A stretch of 60,000 nucleotides of DNA. It comes from Apostichopus japonicus. Lineage: Eukaryota; Echinodermata; Holothuroidea; Aspidochirotida; Stichopodidae. The notes under the pieces were generated by a model that did no database searches, was not told the origin of the DNA, and worked only from the letters and a program-made list of their open reading frames with translations. The DNA is taken from NCBI RefSeq assembly GCF_037975245.1, contig NC_092569.1, forward strand, positions 26,923,168 to 26,983,167, in the 5' to 3' direction. A program made the position numbers and the translations under genes. Below, one piece after another: positions 12,614 to 24,577 of this stretch. Positions within the stretch are counted from its first letter, which is position 1. The number at the start of each line of letters is the position of its first letter.

Positions 12614-13676
12614 ATAAGTGAGTGAACATTTAACCTTTTAACACTATGCCCTCTACGACCTGAAGAGCGGGAGTGTTGAGGCTGTGTTGGGACAGGTAAG
12701 TTTGTCACTTGTAAATATCCAAACCTGGTAAGCCTTTGGGGTACGTACAAGGTTTTCAGACTGTAACCTCTGTTGACCTGACATTTGACCTCCACAGAAA
12801 ACAATAGGGATCTTGTACACACTACTGTATATGGTGGATTCTACATACATGTACAGTATGAAGTCCATCCAGGCACAACTTCTGTAAGTTATATCAAAGA
12901 TATCACTCTATCTATCGCTATCGCTGTTGACCTCAAATGACCTTTTGACCACCACACAAAATGATAGGGTCCTAGGATGATTCGAATACAAAGTATCAAC
13001 TCTATCCAGCCTTTCCTTAAAAAGTTACAATATTTTCAGACGTGCTGACCTTAGATGACCTTTGACGGTTTGACCTACACAGAAAAGAATAGGATTCTGT
13101 TAGTCACTATTAAATTTGGATCTACATACCGAATATAATTTAAGTTATATTTAGAAGCTTAGCCTGGCATCACATAGGTAGGTACATACACAAATACACA
13201 GCAATCACCCACAAAGGTCATCCCTGTATTTAATTGCCTGTCTGGCAATTAAGGAATAAACAAAACTAAGCTGGCATCCAGTAAGCTGCTTCAAGCAAAT
13301 GCAAAGCTCAGACCATCAGCAGTGCCATGAGTATTTCTCAAAATAAATTCATTAGGCATACTTGGGTGGTTGTAATCAGACCGTTGATCAATTAATAAAC
13401 ATGCCACATTAAAGAACTTAAGACAAAATTGATTTAATGCCTTTATCACTACTGTAGCCTAGTACCACCTGGCACATCTGCCAGTACCACCATTACTTAT
13501 CATTCATGAATGCTTTTGTGAGGGGTCTGTATATATGTGAAGGTCAACTTTGCCTTCATCAGATATTAACATCGGAATAAAACAGCAGAAAAAAACACAC
13601 AACATTATGTCAATGCTATGAGCAACATCTAGGAAGGAAGTCTTAAAATGTAAATTACCTGAAAGTCAGTGGCGGA
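12614..13676. other. non-coding stretch
   Basis: No gene seen. It contains repeated phrases such as tgacctttgacc / gacctccacagaaaa (12776-13090), an old degenerate repeat with a ~120-150 bp rhythm. Confidence 0.45.
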
Positions 13677-13689
13677 GCATCCATACAGT

Positions 13690-13722
<33 letters not shown>

Positions 13723-14212
13723 TGTCCCCCCCTGACGGACTCAAATGAACTGCTGGCGCCCTTTTCAGCTCTTTACCACTTTTTACTTATTCGCGATTAT
13801 TGACTTTTTTATTGCGCTCTCATCTACTTATTGACATTTGTCACAATTTGTTGGTGTAATTTGGTGATGACGCCTATTTATTCTTCGTTTATCTGCAAAT
13901 TAGCCAGGCCTGGAAATGGTCATAATCCGGCAATCTAGGGAGTATTTTTACTCAAAAAAGAAAAAAAGAGTGTGCTGAAAATTTTCAGCTCTTTACCACT
14001 TTTTACTTATTCGCGATTATTGACTTTTTTATTGCGCTCTCATCTACCTATTGACATTTGTCACAATTTGTTGGTGTAATTTGGCGATGACACCTATTTA
14101 TTCTTCGTTTATCTGCAAATTAGCCAGGCCTGGAAAGGGTCATTTCCGGCGATCTATGGAGCATTTTTACTCAAAAAAGAAAAAAAAAGTGTGCTGAAAA
14201 TTTACTGCATCT
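13677..14212. mobile_element. hAT-like MITE, family A, truncated, with internal duplication
   Basis: The left end CAGTGGCGGAGCATCC matches family A (10282, 45745). A poly-G run of 31 bases (13691-13721) has expanded in the terminal hairpin. The interior is tandemly duplicated: ttttcagctctttaccac recurs at 13762 and 13982, a 220-bp period. The right terminal repeat and its subterminal module are missing, so the right boundary is approximate. Confidence 0.7.
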
Positions 14213-14550
14213 TTAGGTCAAAACCATATCCTCATAGCATTTTGTAGGCCAAACATTTATAGAGAGAATCTTCAATTATGGTGATAGTTTGTTAATTTTG
14301 CCCCTGGCAGTTACGGCAGATTGCAATTGATAGTCATCGCAGGCAATTTCGGCAGGAATGGTTATTTTAATGTATCTTATAGTTACTAAATTCACAGGGG
14401 AACAAAACAATTTCAACAGAAGAACTCAAGTGACCTCAATTGACACTTAATCTCATGTTTCATGTTTTTGCTGGTAATCCAATGGTGCTTGACAATGGAT
14501 CATATGTGTATGTTCCAACCAACCAACCACATCCAACGATTCTCTGTGTT
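14213..14550. other. non-coding stretch
   Basis: No recognisable feature between the truncated hAT MITE and the TTAA MITE. Confidence 0.5.
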
Positions 14551-15184
14551 TTAAAGCAGCATTTTGCGTCCTTTTCTATAATTTTTCTCAACCTCACTGA
14601 CTCCACTATGCCATAACGACATACATAACTAGCTTATCTATTTAAATCATACTTCAAATGGTGGCATAAAAGTCGAAAAATTTGCAACTCTCAACTTAGT
14701 TTTTCTCCAAGATATTTTCCATTGGGATCCAAATAAACCTCGCCCATGATATGAATATTTAAACACTACGAATCATGTCCTGATTGACCAATAGGCCTAC
14801 GTAATACAACACCATGCTTGCTTTGTGTACAGTCTATATGGCAGTTGTACCAGGGAGTTCCATAACAACTCCCTGGTTGTACCAACGCAAAGTCTTGAAT
14901 CTATTTTTAGCAACGGCTCATAACTAAACCTGCATCTCTGATTGGTTGAATTCAAACTAGTGGGTTTGGGGAAACTGTATGCGATTAATTTTAACTGTGG
15001 AATTTGTCGTGGACACTTTTCTCATTATCTGCAAATATCCTTAATTACTCGCCAATTAACGTTGTTGGCAGGGAAAAATTTGGCTAATATCTTAGTTTGC
15101 TGTTTTGTGATTGATATATGTAAAAACCTTGATGGACAGGTCAAAAAAGTAGAAACCGGCGACCAAACGCAAATGCTGCTTTAA
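14551..15184. mobile_element. TTAA-flanked MITE, copy 1 (634 bp)
   Basis: It begins TTAA-AGCAGCATTTTGCGTCC and ends GCAAATGCTGCT-TTAA, so inverted termini of about 20 bp are bracketed by TTAA. TTAA target sites are typical of piggyBac and Kolobok groups. Two relatives lie at 25707 and 30001 in the opposite orientation. The centre holds a palindrome (ccagggagtt...aactccctgg, about 14849-14873). The 80-aa ORF 14942-15184 is shared with copy 3 only because the DNA is shared. Confidence 0.8.
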
Positions 15185-16631
15185 CAGGGGAGACATTACC
15201 ATGCAGGAAGTGCCTATAAAATGTGTTTGCAGTACATGCATACTGACATGTACAGTATGTCTGGCTGGCTTAGTTTCATAAATCAAATGGGGTTATGAAG
15301 CCATCGAACCCATTGATGCTCAGTAGAATATATCTAATCTATGTGATTCTTTAATTTTCCAAGGCTGTTCCTTTCAGATGTCTTGGTCAGACTAGACGCA
15401 ACAACCTAACGAAAACTGTAGCTGCGACATTTTGAGGAAATTAACTGTACTGTTTTTTTTTAAATTTTCATTTGATCTCTACATGACTCGTTAATTACCA
15501 CATAAAGGATGATTGATGGGAATGAGTTCATGCTTCCCACAGGTTCCGACAAGAAGAGTTCATGTTGCGGACAAAACCTGATGCCCCCCACCCCCCACGC
15601 TCAATTGATAGAACACATGGAATAGTGCTTTACAACAGTTGCACATTAACTGATTATGTTTCGGGATCAATCTGCAGGATTTTCAAATAAAGTTGAATGC
15701 AGCTGACTCAGATGATATCCTCTTTGCTCTCTTAAACTGAGATGAAATCAATTCTACCGATAACCAACTGGCAATGTAATGGTTCCTGACAAATGTACAC
15801 GTTATGTGTCCACCAATCACAGCCAATGATTCCACTGTAACATATATATAGGGGAAAAGTCTATGTTACCAGGCCTGGGGCAATCCTCCAAGCTAAAAAT
15901 CAAGAGCTAGAACTGCTAGAGGTACTAAATTCTCTTTTTGGTCATTTTGGCCAACTGCTTTCATCTGCTGAAAGATTCTATCTACTTTTTAATTGAATCC
16001 CCCAGCTTCGATGTTGTCATGTGGTTTTGTGTCTTCCTATGTTACTCGTGTACGAATATAACAGTAAAGTGTGCATGCTCCAATTACATTAACACACGCT
16101 CAGGATGAAGAGATACAACGCAGTTATATAACTGGACTATTTCATTATGTGGTAATCTTTTCATCGCCCTCCATTTTCCTTACTTACCTGTGCTTCAATA
16201 CGCTATGATGGTTTACTTTTGTGCAGAGCTCTCTACTACGGTTTCGTTCAAAGAACGATTAACTGTTACGCAGTACGGATCAACCATTCTATTAAGTGGT
16301 GCTTTTCCCCGGTAGAACTCACTACATACTATTGTGCACTATAAACAAATAGTTCCAGTATTACAATGACTGAACCAATCTTAATACCTTATAATTCCTT
16401 CATACATTGTAAATCATTAGTAAGTTTTTGTACTTTTATTGGTCAGTTTGAGGCAGACGGGACTCTTACGCTCATAAGGTGCCCTCCCCCCACCCCCCAT
16501 CTTACTATAATCCTTCTATACTTGAAAGAATTAAGAACATCTGATTGGCTGGTATGGTCTATACAATTTACACAACCATTAAATGATAAGAGTTGATTGA
16601 TATTACAGTTTCTGTGGAGTTTCCAACTAAT
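15185..16631. other. non-coding stretch
   Basis: No gene that I can support. A minus-strand donor-like GTAAGTAAG near 16186 has no identifiable exon attached. Confidence 0.45.
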
Positions 16632-16640
16632 CTATAAATA
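16632..16640 (+). promoter_or_regulatory. TATA-box-like element
   Basis: CTATAAATA is followed by a locally GC-richer stretch (accgcgacctcctggagcg) and, about 80 bp on, an ATG opening a 31-codon frame with a hydrophobic leucine run. It may be a promoter for an unknown transcript; nothing further supports it. Confidence 0.2.
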
Positions 16641-19600
16641 ACCGCGACCTCCTGGAGCGCTAGCCATAGTGCGGAGTAAAGAAAGAACAGGTGTCGGATA
16701 GGCTTCGTGCAAGAATGATATCGCGTTGCTGTTACTCTCTTGTATTAAGAAAAATCTGGTTGCAAAATATACCGTTACTGCTGTTGTTACTCAAACCACG
16801 TTTCAACTAATAACTTGTTCAGCGGGACGGGGCATTACACTGTTAAATTTGAAAGGCGTAGAGTTGCACATGACCTGCTAGTTACAAAAAATTTTCATAG
16901 ATCACTAAATAACATGATTGGGGAATCATCACATGAGTCAAGTTTAAGAACTGATTTTGGTACATAAGTAGTTGTTAGCCTTGTTGGTGTATAAATCTCT
17001 TCGTAGGCTAATTTACTTAAACGAAAAGTTTTTTACAGTCTAACCATGTTACGTGACTGCAGATACGCATAACCTACATATGTAGTAACATTAGGCCTAT
17101 AAGCATAACCTATATACAGTATGTAGTAACATTAGGCCTATGTTATAGTATAAGCAGAGTTTGGTTTTAGGTTGAATACGTGTTCCAGGGTTCCGATTTT
17201 TTGGACTGGTCCCATCACTCAATTCCACGCCTCCTTTCTCCTCCCTCGCCCCCAAACAACAAAATGACATAGAAAAAAAAAATTGGATTTGATTTTGAGT
17301 TTGTTTTAGTCAATGACATTTACATCTGTTCGTGCGATAATTATTTTATTTGGGATACAATGATAAAATGTTAACTTCTGCTATTACCCACAAACAGTAA
17401 ATGATCTTTGACACTATAAACACCTAAAATTTGTCTTGTTATTTAGCTATATTGATATATTTCTCTACATTCTAAGTAGGATGTGAAATGTTTTACAAAA
17501 TGTGAAACATTTATCAGCAGATTCCTAAAGTACATTGGGCATTACTTGCCAATGACATAGAGTAAAAGGGAAGGCGGATGGGGGAAGGGGGGAAGGGGAA
17601 GGGGAAGGGGGGTTCAGATGGGAGTGGGAGCCGGGCAATAATGACAAGTGGATCTAAATAGAGCAATTTTCAGCTTCAAATTCAAAACTACTGTTGTCTC
17701 AATATTATTATACTTTCTTTTCTTTTAACATTTCATCTTGTTGCCAAAAAAAAGCACCCATGATTGAATGAATGGTCTCTTCAATAAGTCATATTGACTT
17801 TGATGGTTTGATACAATATATGGCAAATGCTGTTTGACACATATGGCATAAAGCCATCAGTGAATTATGACCTCTCATTACTGGTTTCAAACCACAAGAT
17901 GTGAATTTTCCATCCTTACAGAATATGTAGCACACAGTACTGGCTTTGACAGCATTCTGGTAAAAACAGCGAGAAGCCCTGGATCGAATCGCAACGGAGG
18001 CTGGAAACAACCTGTTTTCTTGGTTAAATAGATTTTTCAATACATTGCCTTTCCAAAAATAATGTACACGTACATCTATAAACATTAATGTATATTTCTG
18101 TGTGTATACACAGGCACATTGAATGAAGGTGCTTGCTACAAGACACTGTAGTTCAATTTAACTTCCATGGGGTCGTTACATGTACTGTACATTCACAAAT
18201 ATACAGTATACAGATTGAAAAAAAGCTTCAATTTTTTAAGGGGGTTGCTGCCAACCTTGGTGAACAGTCCTACAACTAGTATTAAACTGTAAAGCATTTA
18301 AACTGTAGTACTGTATCCTGTAAAGGTCATTTGAACTGTTAAAAAGGAATCAAATATATATACATTCCTGAATGAATCCTTCAAATTGGAAAAGTCTGCT
18401 TAAATTTGCATCAAACTAAATGCCCTGTCTTGATCTTTATTCCTTCGTTCGTTCATTTGTACATTCCTTCGTTCCAAACAAAATAATCGATACCCATTGT
18501 AAATAAAAGGAGAAATAAGGGATTTCATTTTAATGATGCAACCGTAAACTTATCTGCATAAAATAAAAAAACTGAAAGGATGCAGGTAATTAAAACACTA
18601 AATATTCATTGTTTCATTAATCTTTTTGAAATGCGATTCAATGGATACTGAAAAGACTATAGAGACTACACAATCATTCATCCAGGGGTGACATTAATGT
18701 TTTCATTCCCAGGGGCCATTTTGGTTTTGTTGTTAAGAAGAAGATGAATTGGCCCTGAGAGAATCAAAGAGCCATTTGGAAATTTGTAATCTATCTTTTA
18801 TATCCTTTTGACTCTTCAAGGTTTATCATGCATCAAGGCTCCACCCTATGATTTATACAAATTGACATTTCAATTTTAGCTTATTGATGAAAACGGAAAT
18901 TGATATTTCAAAAGAAAGTTGAAAAAAAAAATAGTTGCTACTTAATTGCTGCTATTGGCTGAGCACTGCAAAAGCCACTTTGTTGATCAAGCTTTGATAT
19001 AAAACTAGAAAGAAACAGCTCAGCACTTCGCAAATGAGAATATTTAACAAAGTTGATTCTAGAAGAGAAATGTTCCCTGGTACCAAAATAATAACAAGTT
19101 CTTGAAAACCACAGTTCCACTTTATGAATAAAACAGAGCGATCCAAAAATGCCCGACGGGCACTTATGGTTCCTTGCTTTGTGGAATATTAAAGCTTTGC
19201 GACTAAGTATCAACAAGAATATAATATGGTTCTTACTCGTTTATATTTTGTATGTTCTAACTTCTTATTGCTGATTTGTTGTTCATCTCTTTTTTATCTG
19301 CTTCTTTTACTTGCTTGGGTTCTTCATGTATATTTTATTGTTCGATCCTTTCTTAGTCAACATTTGTAAATTAAAATTAAATATTGTAATTGCAATTAAA
19401 GAGGTCTATTAATTTTCAGTTTTGGAAAGTCACATTGTGACCTCATTTGAAAAAAAAAGAAGTAAAATTATGAGACTTATTAAAGGAAGTTAGTATGAAA
19501 TTTGGCCCTACAGATTTGGGGGAAAAGAAAGTGTCTGAAAATTCATTGAGGGGAAAATATATAATTTGGGCCCACCTGCCCCCAAAATGGGGCTGAATTT

Positions 19601-20403
19601 TTTTTATTTTTACCAGAGCTCTATTAACCAAACCACTGTATACCAAGTTGGGCTACAATCTGATGTATGTTGTTGCAATGTAAAGACTGTTACATCTGAC
19701 CCCTTCAACCTCATTAATATTCATAAAGTCAGCATCAAAAATGGTACAGCACAGTCTCTGACTATATCTAATACATCTACACAGCCAGTATGAAAAATAT
19801 CCAAATACTTTACAGGCTTACAGCCTTATTTTACACATCACTAGCTTTGAAGCATTGTCTGTTCCTCACTATACAATGGGATACCACCAAAGCTGGAGAA
19901 AAAAGTGCTCTATGAAGATTACGTTTATAACCATTGACTTGTGAACTAATCAGTCAATACATAAATATTGCCCAGGTCTGGAAAATTGGGAGGTACAGTA
20001 GAAAAAAACAAGAAATCAACGCTTGTTGCAGTTTAATGAGCTCTACTGATCATGATGAAGATGTGCATTGAGAAACCATGATTCAGTATACACACACAGA
20101 AGTCTAGACAGGCTTTGCTGAAGGCCTAATATTTATAATTGTTTATTTATGAGATTTAATTTTTGTTAGCGATTAGCAATGTTTCACATTTTAAAAATAT
20201 TGTATGGCAGTTACTAATTTTGTATTTGACATATATAGGTTTATGACATGTCGAAAAGGTGTTTTTGAAAGCCGGGATAAAACTGGCAAACACCACACAC
20301 GTCGAAAACCTGCCAATCCTGATAGACACAGATGGACAGTGTTACTGTCCGACAGTGTCTGTCCATGGGTATCTCATGTGTCCTTAGTTTGCTTTCATTT
20401 CAG
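16641..20403. other. non-coding stretch with minor repeats
   Basis: No gene recognised. It contains a 45-bp imperfect tandem duplication at 17066-17145 (gcataaccta...aacattaggcctat), a G4-like (GGGGAA)n tract at 17577-17616, and unassigned minus-strand ORFs at 17789-18085 and 18938-19216. At 19405-19465 a segment (gaggtct...gacctcatttgaaaaaaaaa) is repeated at 20891-20950. Confidence 0.45.
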
Positions 20404-20450
20404 TTAGCCTCTGAAGAAGATCCTGCTAGAATCGAAACTTCAAGCCCTCT
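20404..20450 (+). repeat. CTGAAGA-hairpin motif, second copy
   Basis: It shares 23 identical bases (agcctctgaagaagatcctg and following) with the copy at 6044. It retains GAAAC after the stem-loop, so it keeps both conserved strings. A hairpin ATGGACAG/CTGTCCAT lies upstream at 20332-20366. Confidence 0.4.
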
Positions 20451-21500
20451 AACCTTTTTACATATTAGCTCATAGGGGGTTCCCAGATCTTCAGAAAATG
20501 ATTTCGCAAAGACTTGCTGGATTGGGGATTAACGACGACACCTACCCTGTCTGTTTACTGAAATACGCATTTTTTGATAAAGTGACATGTACTTCTGGGT
20601 AAATTAGGAAGGAGGATTGTGTGCGCCAGAGTCTAGGAAGTAGAAAAGGGGGCGTGGTGGAAAACCGTTAGCAGAAAGTGGGTTCTACAATAAATGAGGA
20701 AGGTGCTTTACTAAGTTAGACCGAGTCGGGTAAGAGCTAGGAGAGTTCAGTAAATCCGAGAATTTTTAAACCTTAAGGACTAAAGATGAGGCTGCCTGCT
20801 ACTCCCAAAATTGATCTGAAATCGTTACCGGGCATTCCAGCTGCAACAACATTGCTATTATTGAACATACTTTATGTACAGCAACCTTGTAGAGGTCTAC
20901 TACTTTTCAGTTTTGGACAGTCACTTTGTGACCTCATTTGAAAAAAAAATTGCTCCCAAACTGCTAAGTGTACTGTATACAACTCCTAAGTGTATAAGTG
21001 TATACAAACTGCTAAGTGTATACGGAAAAAAAATTCATTTGAAAAAAAATTGCTCCCAAACTGCTACTGTAAGTGTATACAACTCTGGCTACTGTGTAAC
21101 AGTTCAAATGGAATAAGTATTGAACTGCAATGAGCCTTATGTAGTTCAGTGGTGGCACGGTGTTAAAACTGTGACCAACACTTGTATTACAGCTAGAATA
21201 AATTGAGTGCGTATATATCTGTAGAGGGGAGACAGGTAAGTGAGGAGTGACGTAAACTACTCCAATTGCTCCCAAACTGCTATCGAAAAAATTCAGGCAA
21301 CTACAGTAAATTATAACGATTTAAGAAATTATAACGACTGAAAGGTCTTAAAAGCTGCCCAGTTTGCATAGCATTTTGGGATGGATGTGACACCGGATAA
21401 AATTTTCTCTGGGGGTCATTTTCTACTGACTAAGGTATATATTACTGAGAATACAGTACCTTGCACACATACATAATTTGTGATTAACTGACATACTTAC
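20451..21500. other. THOC1 intron 5 (start) with short repeats
   Basis: No gene. Between 20930 and 21290 the phrases catttgaaaaaaaaattgctcc and caaactgctaagtgtatac recur three to four times as a degenerate local duplication. At 21140-21260 is one member of a small dispersed family containing gagacaggtaag. Confidence 0.5.
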
Positions 21501-21549
21501 CATTGCTCATTCGGAGAAGAAAGTTTTTCCCAGACACGTAAAATTGTGG
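21501..21549 (-). CDS. THOC1: THOC1 coding exon 5
   Basis: This 49-bp micro-exon follows the strong acceptor ccttttgttttgacag and ends at GTAAGTATG. It encodes PQFYVSGKNFLLRMSN plus one base, matching vertebrate TFYSAGKNYLLRMCN immediately after WKS. It starts in phase 0, as exon 4 requires, and ends in phase 1. The next exon should begin with two bases completing Asp or Glu and continue like LLRRLSKS; I could not find it between 1 and 21500, so it is missed, diverged, or outside the window. Confidence 0.9.
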
Positions 21550-23910
21550 CTGTCAAAACAAAAGGAAATACTGGAGATTTAAAAAGGGATTATCTGGGAT
21601 AAATATTTCATACTGTACTGTACGTCAAGGTTAAAAGTGAGGTGAACCCTGTAAAAATTACTCAATTTATTTTGCTGGAGAAAATCCCCAAAATATGATA
21701 TTTGTTCATATTTGATTTTGAACAGGCTTTTTCTTGATTACAGAAAAACTGTTTTTGATCAAGTGATTATAAATTGATCTACGTGTATGCGCTCAGAATA
21801 GTTGCCTAGTAATACTGTCTCAGAAAACCAGGAAGAACATATAAGAACATATCAGAGCTGTGTCCTGTCTGTGTTTACAAGGTAATCAAAAGTAATAAAA
21901 CTGTAATTGGAAGAATGCATGAATGGGCAGATGGTGTATCTTCATCATTGTGTGATTATTTTGTACTGTACTGTATTTGCAGTACTTATATTACGGACAA
22001 TTTGAGCAGAACGGACAAGTGACATACTGTAAAGTCTCTAATTAGCCAGCAAGAACCCAAATGGAAAGCATTTAATTTCATAAGAACAAACAAGAACTTT
22101 ATTGATGATTGATTGATTTTAATTGATCATAACTTTAGTAAGTTCTGTATAAGACCTTGTGCTGTAAAGCCTGTAATATACAGTATATAATAAAGAGAAT
22201 TGTATTTTATACTCACTTGTAACAGAATTTTCAACTTGTGTAATTTAAGTTAGTTGCAAACTTTAAAGCCTCTTCTCTCATATTTTTAACCACAAATGTT
22301 ACACATATTGTAGACAGATTAGTAAAACAGTTTACAAGGATGTTTTCAAAGTTAACTTTTAGCCCAAAAAGGAAGTCTCTTTTGGAGAAAAAGAAACTGA
22401 AGACGAAACACCGCCTGCTAAATATCGAAAATGAAACTAGAGATGACTTCACATTCCCAAAACAAACAAGTTGTTACATCATATATGGATCATAGAAGGA
22501 ACATAAATTATTATCCGGCTTCTTTTTACAAGCAAGAAGATTATTTGTGCCAAGAATACAAAGAATACAGTGAATGGTAGAATGAGAAGGAAGGGCATTG
22601 ACCGGATAGGACCGGTCACTGAGGGTGCACAGTGTTAAAAGATTACCAGGGCATACTAGACACGGTAGAATGAGGTGCTAATGTTGTGAGGAGACAGGTA
22701 AGCGAGGAGCGAAGTAAATACAAAGAATACAGTGAATAAAAACAAGACCGAAAATACTGGATTTTGTTATCTTTCACCGAAACAAATGGTGACTGAAAAA
22801 TGGGTTTTTCCAATCTTGTTCATTGAAATATGAAAATCTAGAAGCTGACTCTATTTCTCAATTGATGGCAACAGGATGATCAGATAGTTCAAACCCTGTG
22901 AGAAAAGAAGCCCACCTTATAAATACATCAATTGAGAAAGGGTTGGTCTTTGAAATGAAGGCACTGTAATTTATATACCGTACAGGCACTACTGTTCTGT
23001 AAATAATGTAAATGTAGGCACTGTAATTTATTTACTATACAGGTACTACTGTTCTGTAGATAATGTGCCACCCCTCAGCTAGAAGTCAAGCTTGTTTTTC
23101 CTATGGCTCCAGTTTCCTTGCCGTGTTTCTTACTATATATTATAATCTGCCTCCACCTGTTGACAGTAACTTTCTGTTTTTTATTGCCCTAACCCACAGT
23201 ATACAAATTTTTTGAAAGATCTTATATGTGCATCAATCCCCCCCCCTCAATTGTTCCTACCTGGAGGATAACACCCTCTATATGTACATCTGCACTGTAC
23301 ACATGTAGATCAAAGGGTGAAGGGTCTTCACCAGGAGAAGAGTTTTAATCAGGGTTTAGTAAGATCTACAGTATATGTCAATTGCCACTATTTTCTGACC
23401 CAATCTATTTTTTTCTGTAAACTCCATGGGTTTTAGTTTTTCAACCTAAATGTCAAAATATTGTGGAGAAAGAGTATCAAAAATGTCCCCATACTACAAA
23501 AGAGGTACAGATACAGTACAGTATGTGAAAGAAAAACCTGATAATTTGATTGGCCGGCCACTCCTAATGATTAAATACAAAGGAATCAGCTGAATGATTT
23601 AGCAGTGCTGCCATGGTTTACCTATCCTCCAGGTACAGAAAGGTGAGGGGATGGGGTGGGGGTAGATGATGGAATCCATTATTCCTTCCCCCACTTTTGA
23701 ACCGTGGGTGGGACCTTTGCCTGTTTCTACACCATATATAAGGGACGGTACCAAATCTTTAACGCAACGTTTACTCAGTTTACGCCAGACGCCAAGAAAC
23801 GTTATAGACCACAGTCCAGACAGACCTAATGGCTGTTTATCTGCTGCATAGAGTCGGGGCTCAGAGATATGCTGAAAAAATTGAGAAATTCTGAACGTTT
23901 TCCAACAAGG
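21550..23910. other. THOC1 intron 4, left part
   Basis: No exon recognised. An open plus-strand stretch at about 22290-22490 encodes a lysine-rich peptide (KLTFSPKRKSLLEKKKLK) without splice support. Another gagacaggtaag repeat lies at 22612-22716. A TATATAAGG box at about 23735 lies upstream of an unremarkable short ORF. Confidence 0.45.
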
Positions 23911-24577
23911 ATTGGCACCAAGGGCGGCGGAACCGGGGGGGCACAGGGGGCACGTGCCCCCCCACTTTTCCTCAGGTTAAAAATGTGCCCTTTTACTACA
24001 TAAAAATTGAGGTGTCTCAAGTTAGCAAGAGGCCAGGGAACCAGAATGAACACTCGGGAAGGGCCGCTTCCGGCCGTCTGAGGGGTTTGTAAAACCAAAA
24101 ATTTTCTTGTACGCTCCGCGCCAACTGATGGTGGCGCTCCGCTCAGATAGTCGTGCATACAACTTTGCCAGTCCTGGCTACGCCCCTGACTTTTAATGAA
24201 TCTCTGTGGGTCAAACTCAAAGCTATTTCGAATGGAATTTTTTTTTAAGATATTAACAAGAAATAAACTCTAATTCGGAAGATTCCTACATTAGCAACTA
24301 GCATGTTTTCACCTCATTTTGTCTCAAAAGAAAACTTGTTCCTTGTTTCCCAATTTGCACATTGGATATTGCAGTGCTAGTATGCATATTTTCCTTGAAG
24401 GGGGGGGGGGGGGGGCGTTGATGGAGTGATGTGTATACGCAAATAAGATCATACAATAAGAGTTAAAAAGGGTACTAAATATAAGGCTGCATCAGTCCAA
24501 TCGAATTTCTGCAAAGTGCCCTTTGATGTCGGTGCCCCCCCCAGATTTAAAGTGCTTCCGCCGCCCTTGATTGGCAC
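23911..24577. mobile_element. hAT-type element with perfect 8-bp target duplication (family B)
   Basis: The element spans 23919-24569 (651 bp) between perfect direct repeats ATTGGCAC at 23911-23918 and 24570-24577. Its termini CAAGGGCGGCGGAA and TTCCGCCGCCCTTG are perfect 14-bp inverted repeats. An 8-bp duplication is the hallmark of hAT transposition. It has no transposase frame, so it is non-autonomous. Internally at 24108-24188 it contains the GGTGGCGCTCCGC module of family A and a second hAT-like right end (GGCTACGCCCCTG), suggesting a nested or chimeric origin. Confidence 0.92.

Noticed and set aside
14942-15184. 80-aa ORF conserved with the minus-strand ORF at 29996-30184
   Set aside because: Both are inside copies of the same TTAA MITE, so shared DNA explains the similarity; there is no sign of selection on the protein.
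15490-16240. Minus-strand donor GTAAGTAAG near 16186 as THOC1 exon 6
   Set aside because: No upstream frame in the required phase is free of stops, and no residues resemble THOC1.
17789-18085. 98-aa minus-strand ORF with several Cys residues
   Set aside because: It looks protein-like but has no recognised family, no clear splice sites and no neighbouring exon; it does not match THOC1.
18938-19216. 92-aa minus-strand ORF
   Set aside because: I could not link it to any family; overlapping frames are also open, which suggests chance.
20600-20660. Good minus-strand acceptor (tttctacttcctag) as THOC1 exon 6
   Set aside because: The phase required by exon 5 gives an early stop, and the open phase does not resemble THOC1.
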